NCBI GenBank assembly: GCA_024742655.1
Contig: JANSYB010000040.1
Coordinates: 1-9,790, forward strand
Reading direction: 5' to 3'
Source: Paracoccaceae bacterium
GTDB taxonomy: Bacteria > Pseudomonadota > Alphaproteobacteria > Rhodobacterales > Rhodobacteraceae
Length of the DNA stretch: 9,790 nt
Part shown: one piece after another, positions 7,355 through 9,790 of the stretch
Position numbering within the stretch: position 1 is the stretch's first letter
Layout of the letters: every line of letters begins with the position of its first letter
Program-made: the position numbers and the translations under genes
The notes under the pieces: generated by a model
Databases searched by the model: none
The model's input: only the letters and a program-made list of their open reading frames with translations
Told to the model about the DNA's origin: nothing

Positions 7355-7355
7355 C

Positions 7356-7919
7356 TCAGACCTGCATGATCTCGGCTTGCTTGGACTCCAGCGCCTCGTC
7401 CACCGACTTGATGAAACGGTCGGTCATGTCCTGCACCTCGTCTTCCCAGAATTTCTGATCGTCCTCGGACATGCCGTCGGCCTTGGCCTTCTTGATCTGG
7501 TCCATGCCGTCACGCCGCACGTTGCGGATCGCCACACGCGCGCTTTCGGCATATTGCGCGGCAACCTTGGTCAGTTCCCGGCGGCGTTCCTCGTTCAGTT
7601 CGGGGATCGGCAGCATGATGATCGTGCCGTTGGTCTGCGGGTTGATGCCCAGCCCGCTTTCGCGGATGGCCTTTTCCACCTTGCTCACAAGGCCCTTGTC
7701 CCAGACATTGACCGTGACCATGCGCGGCTCGGGCACATTCACCGTACCCACCTGGTTGATCGGCGTCATCGCGCCATAGGCATCCACCATCACCGGCTCC
7801 AGCATCGAGGCACTGGCCCGGCCTGTTCTGAGAGAGGCGAATTCCGTCCTGAGCGAGGTCATGGCCCCGTCCATGCGACGTTCCAGATCACCTGTATCCA
7901 GTTCAAACTCTTCCGCCAT
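7356..7919 (-). CDS. frr: Ribosome recycling factor
   Basis: Works with EF-G to split post-termination 70S ribosomes. The product is 187 residues, essentially the family's standard length. The N-terminal helix contains LRTGRAS (30-36) followed by [10 protein letters not shown]. The small alpha/beta domain II spans about 43-105 ([24 protein letters not shown]). [15 protein letters not shown] (104-118) and [13 protein letters not shown] (128-140) form the long C-terminal helices of the three-helix bundle. ATG 7917-7919 has AAGGA 9 bases upstream. A 48-base gap separates it from pyrH, with no terminator-like hairpin, so it is probably co-transcribed. The pyrH-frr pair is widely conserved in bacteria. 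Confidence 0.97.
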   Translation of the reverse strand: MAEEFELDTGDLERRMDGAMTSLRTEFASLRTGRASASMLEPVMVDAYGAMTPINQVGTVNVPEPRMVTVNVWDKGLVSKVEKAIRESGLGINPQTNGTIIMLPIPELNEERRRELTKVAAQYAESARVAIRNVRRDGMDQIKKAKADGMSEDDQKFWEDEVQDMTDRFIKSVDEALESKQAEIMQV

Positions 7920-7928
7920 TGATGTTCT

Positions 7929-7933
7929 TCCTT
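7929..7933 (-). promoter_or_regulatory. Ribosome binding site of frr
   Basis: AAGGA on the minus strand (within AAGGAAGAA) lies 9 bases before the frr ATG and supports that start. It is one of the few clear sites in this gene train, where most downstream starts instead depend on overlap or nearness to the previous stop. Confidence 0.65.
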
Positions 7934-7967
7934 CTTTGGGCCCGGGCGTTGCGTTCCCTGTTTAGAC

Positions 7968-8699
7968 CTAGCCATGCACCTTTGTATAGGTGCCCTCGCC
8001 CGCGAGAATACCCTTGAACCCGCCGGGCTCATCAAGGCTGAAGACAATGATCGGCAGGTTGTTGTCGCGCGCCAGCGCAATCGCGCTGGCATCCATCACC
8101 TTGAGATGCTTGGCCAGCACCTCGTCATAGGTCACCGTGTCGAACCGCTTGGCATCCACGTTGGTCATCGGGTCCTTGTCATAGACGCCATCGACCTTGG
8201 TGCCCTTGAAAATCGCCTGGCAGGCCATTTCGTTGGCGCGCAGCGTGGCCGCCGTGTCGGTCGTGAAATAGGGGTTGCCGGTGCCGGCGGCGAAAATGCA
8301 GACCCGCTTCTTTTCAAGATGACGCACGGCGCGGCGGCGGATATAGGGCTCTGCCACCTCGTCCATCCGGATGGCGCTGATGACGCGGGTAAAGACGCCC
8401 AGCCCCTCGAGCGCGCTCTGCATGGCCAGCGCGTTCATCACCGTGGCCAGCATGCCCATGTAGTCGGCCGTTGTCCGCTCCATCCCCTGCGCGCTGCCGG
8501 CCAGCCCGCGAAAGATGTTGCCGCCGCCGATCACCATGCAGATCTCGACGTCCAGGTCATGGACGGATTTCACTTCCTGCGCGATCCGTTCGACCGTCGG
8601 CGGGTGCAGCCCGTATCCCTGATCGCCCATCAGCGCCTCGCCGGAAATCTTGAGAAGAACGCGACTGAACCTGGTGGCGGACGGGGCGGTATCGGGCAT
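7968..8699 (-). CDS. pyrH: UMP kinase (uridylate kinase)
   Basis: Phosphorylates UMP to UDP with ATP, an essential step toward UTP, CTP and UDP-sugars. It belongs to the amino-acid-kinase fold and is cytosolic, usually a hexamer. The product is 243 residues. [11 protein letters not shown] at 15-25 and IGGGNIFRG at 57-65 bind phosphate. [16 protein letters not shown] at 79-94 is the family-specific helix, [15 protein letters not shown] at 137-151 contributes to the UMP site, and [10 protein letters not shown] at 168-177 is the nucleotide-binding loop. ATG 8697-8699 has GGAG (8711..8708) 8 bases upstream. It is the first gene of the leftward train and diverges from miaA. In many bacteria rpsB and tsf precede pyrH; here they do not. 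Confidence 0.97.
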   Translation of the reverse strand: MPDTAPSATRFSRVLLKISGEALMGDQGYGLHPPTVERIAQEVKSVHDLDVEICMVIGGGNIFRGLAGSAQGMERTTADYMGMLATVMNALAMQSALEGLGVFTRVISAIRMDEVAEPYIRRRAVRHLEKKRVCIFAAGTGNPYFTTDTAATLRANEMACQAIFKGTKVDGVYDKDPMTNVDAKRFDTVTYDEVLAKHLKVMDASAIALARDNNLPIIVFSLDEPGGFKGILAGEGTYTKVHG

Positions 8700-8830
8700 G
8701 GCGCGGTCTCCGGATGACTGGCGGCTGGATCGCTGGCAAAATGTCGGAAAAGCGGCCCGGGTTCAATCGCCAAACCGGACCTGCGCGGAAAATACACGAA
8801 AACGCCTCGAATGACTCGCAAAACGGGATT
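8700..8830. promoter_or_regulatory. Divergent intergenic region between pyrH and miaA
   Basis: These 131 bases separate two head-to-head genes, so promoters for both are expected here. I see the pyrH ribosome site (GGAG at 8708-8711, minus) but no convincing -35/-10 pair in either direction. On the minus strand TTGCGA and TGTATT are 19 bases apart and only partly match consensus. The miaA frame stays open back to an ATG at 8714, but that extension lacks family similarity. Confidence 0.5.
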
Positions 8831-9724
8831 ATGTGCAGGGTCGTGATCGCGATCCCCGACATATCTCCCGACCGGCCCGTTCTGATCGCCGGCCCGACAG
8901 CGTCCGGCAAATCGGCGCTGGCGCTGGACCTGGCACGGCGTCAGGGCGGGCAGATCATCAATGCCGACGCGATCCAGGTGTTTGCCAACTGGCATGTGCT
9001 GAGCGCGCGCCCCTCCCCGCCGGAAGAGGCGCAGGCGCCGCATCGTCTTTACGGTCACGTGGCGCGCGACGCGGATTATTCCGTCGGGCACTGGCTCCGC
9101 GAGGTGGCCCCGCTGCTGCACAATGGCCCCCGGCCGATCATCGTGGGGGGCACCGGCCTATACTTCACGGCGCTGACCGAAGGGCTGGCCGAGATCCCGC
9201 CCACCCCGCCGGACATACGCGCCGAAGCCGATGATCGTCTGGCGACGGACGGGTTGGCCGGCCTGCTGGCGGATCTCGATGACGCGACATGCGCCCGGAT
9301 CGACACGCAGAACCCGATGCGCGTGCAGCGCGCCTGGGAGGTACAGCACGCCACGGGCCGCAGCCTGGCGGACTGGCATGCGAAGACACCGCCACCTGTG
9401 TTGCCACTTGCGGACTGTCATGCCCTGGTCATCGACGCCCCCAAGGACTGGCTGTCGCCCCGGATCGAGAGACGCTTCACGCAGATGGTGCGGCACGGGG
9501 CGCTGGACGAGGCACGCGCCAACCTGCCCGATTGGGATCCCGCGCGGCTGTCCTCAAAGGCGATCGGGGCGGCGGACCTGATCGCGCATCTGCAAGGCCA
9601 CATCTCGCTGGCCGAGGCGCAGGCCAATGCCGTCATCGCCACACGCCAATATGCCAAGCGTCAACGCACGTGGTTCCGTGCCCGAATGCGCGACTGGCAC
9701 TGGCTGAATGCCGCCGATATTTAG
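8831..9724 (+). CDS. miaA: tRNA dimethylallyltransferase
   Basis: Transfers a dimethylallyl group from DMAPP to N6 of A37 in tRNAs that read codons starting with U, steadying codon pairing. The product is 297 residues, typical. The P-loop-like GPTASGKS is at 21-28, NADAIQVF at 44-51 (usual form NADSxQVY), HRLYGH at 71-76 and GGTGLYF at 106-112. [10 protein letters not shown] is at 161-170, and the tRNA-binding tail [12 protein letters not shown] is at 272-283. ATG 8831-8833 is chosen because the family normally begins within about 10-20 residues of the P-loop. The frame is open upstream to 8714, but that part is unlike MiaA and lies in the divergent promoter region. A GTG at 8843-8845 is another possible start. 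It is the only convincing plus-strand gene in the window. Its DMAPP substrate derives from the MEP pathway that includes Dxr. Confidence 0.95.
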   Translation: MCRVVIAIPDISPDRPVLIAGPTASGKSALALDLARRQGGQIINADAIQVFANWHVLSARPSPPEEAQAPHRLYGHVARDADYSVGHWLREVAPLLHNGPRPIIVGGTGLYFTALTEGLAEIPPTPPDIRAEADDRLATDGLAGLLADLDDATCARIDTQNPMRVQRAWEVQHATGRSLADWHAKTPPPVLPLADCHALVIDAPKDWLSPRIERRFTQMVRHGALDEARANLPDWDPARLSSKAIGAADLIAHLQGHISLAEAQANAVIATRQYAKRQRTWFRARMRDWHWLNAADI

Positions 9725-9735
9725 AATATCACGCA

Positions 9736-9769
9736 TTTTCAGGCTGACATCGCGCGCTGCGCCTGAAAA
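9736..9769. repeat. Perfect 9-bp inverted repeat downstream of miaA
   Basis: TTTTCAGGC (9736-9744) and GCCTGAAAA (9761-9769) are exact reverse complements around a 16-base GC-rich loop, starting 11 bases after the miaA stop. The position suits a 3'-end structure. The layout is the reverse of a classic terminator: the U-run leads and the A-run ends the stem, and no U-run follows on the plus strand. It may protect the miaA message end, act as a terminator in a less usual way, or be a protein-binding site for the next gene beyond the window. Confidence 0.5.
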
Positions 9770-9790
9770 GATTGCAAAAACAGGATCAAC

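Noticed and set aside
6939..7922. 327-codon plus-strand frame opposite frr and uppS
   Set aside because: Mirror of two secure genes; low-complexity basic and Ser/His-rich product with no family motif.
7974..8717. 247-codon plus-strand frame opposite pyrH
   Set aside because: Covers almost exactly the pyrH gene and shows the His/Gly/Ala/Asp composition of a reverse shadow.
8714..8830. 39-codon N-terminal extension of miaA
   Set aside because: Open frame only; no resemblance to MiaA, and it would fill the region needed for divergent promoters. The family starts close to the P-loop.
1..9790. Mobile elements, CRISPR arrays, tRNA or rRNA genes, phage or defence modules
   Set aside because: None seen: no direct-repeat arrays, transposase motifs, cloverleaf-type sequence or compositional island; the genes form a conserved core locus.

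Overview
The window reads as a chromosomal housekeeping locus of an alphaproteobacterium, most likely in the Rhodobacteraceae/Roseobacter group. Three things point there: high GC, a strong G/C preference at third codon positions, and the compact order pyrH-frr-uppS-cdsA-dxr-rseP-bamA-skp. The order and protein motifs are the evidence; no database search was possible, so genus is not claimed.

Layout. Almost everything lies on the minus strand and is transcribed from right to left. From about 8.70 kb down to 3.31 kb runs a tight gene train: pyrH (UMP kinase), frr (ribosome recycling factor), uppS (undecaprenyl-PP synthase), cdsA (CDP-diacylglycerol synthase), dxr (DXP reductoisomerase) and rseP (intramembrane site-2 protease). 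From frr onward the genes are separated by 1 base, overlap by 4 bases twice, or are 9 bases apart, so they are almost certainly one operon with coupled translation. A 364-base gap (2943-3306) follows. It holds a probable small one-helix membrane protein gene, a cluster of short inverted repeats and a promoter-like sequence. Then come bamA (outer-membrane protein assembly) and skp/ompH (periplasmic chaperone), which runs off the left edge. On the plus strand, diverging from pyrH, is miaA (tRNA A37 dimethylallyltransferase), followed by a perfect 9-bp inverted repeat near the right edge.

How the genes fit together. The locus joins envelope building with translation and RNA functions. Dxr starts the MEP isoprenoid route. 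UppS uses the resulting C5 units to make the lipid carrier for peptidoglycan and other envelope polymers, and MiaA uses DMAPP to modify tRNA. CdsA supplies CDP-diacylglycerol for phospholipids. RseP, BamA and Skp handle envelope stress and outer-membrane protein biogenesis. PyrH and Frr supply UDP precursors and ribosome recycling.

No unusual or undescribed multi-gene system was found. The observation most worth a second look is the small ORF between rseP and bamA with its palindromic 3' flank. The other findings are modest: start-codon and coupling details, one motif variant and isolated sequence matches.
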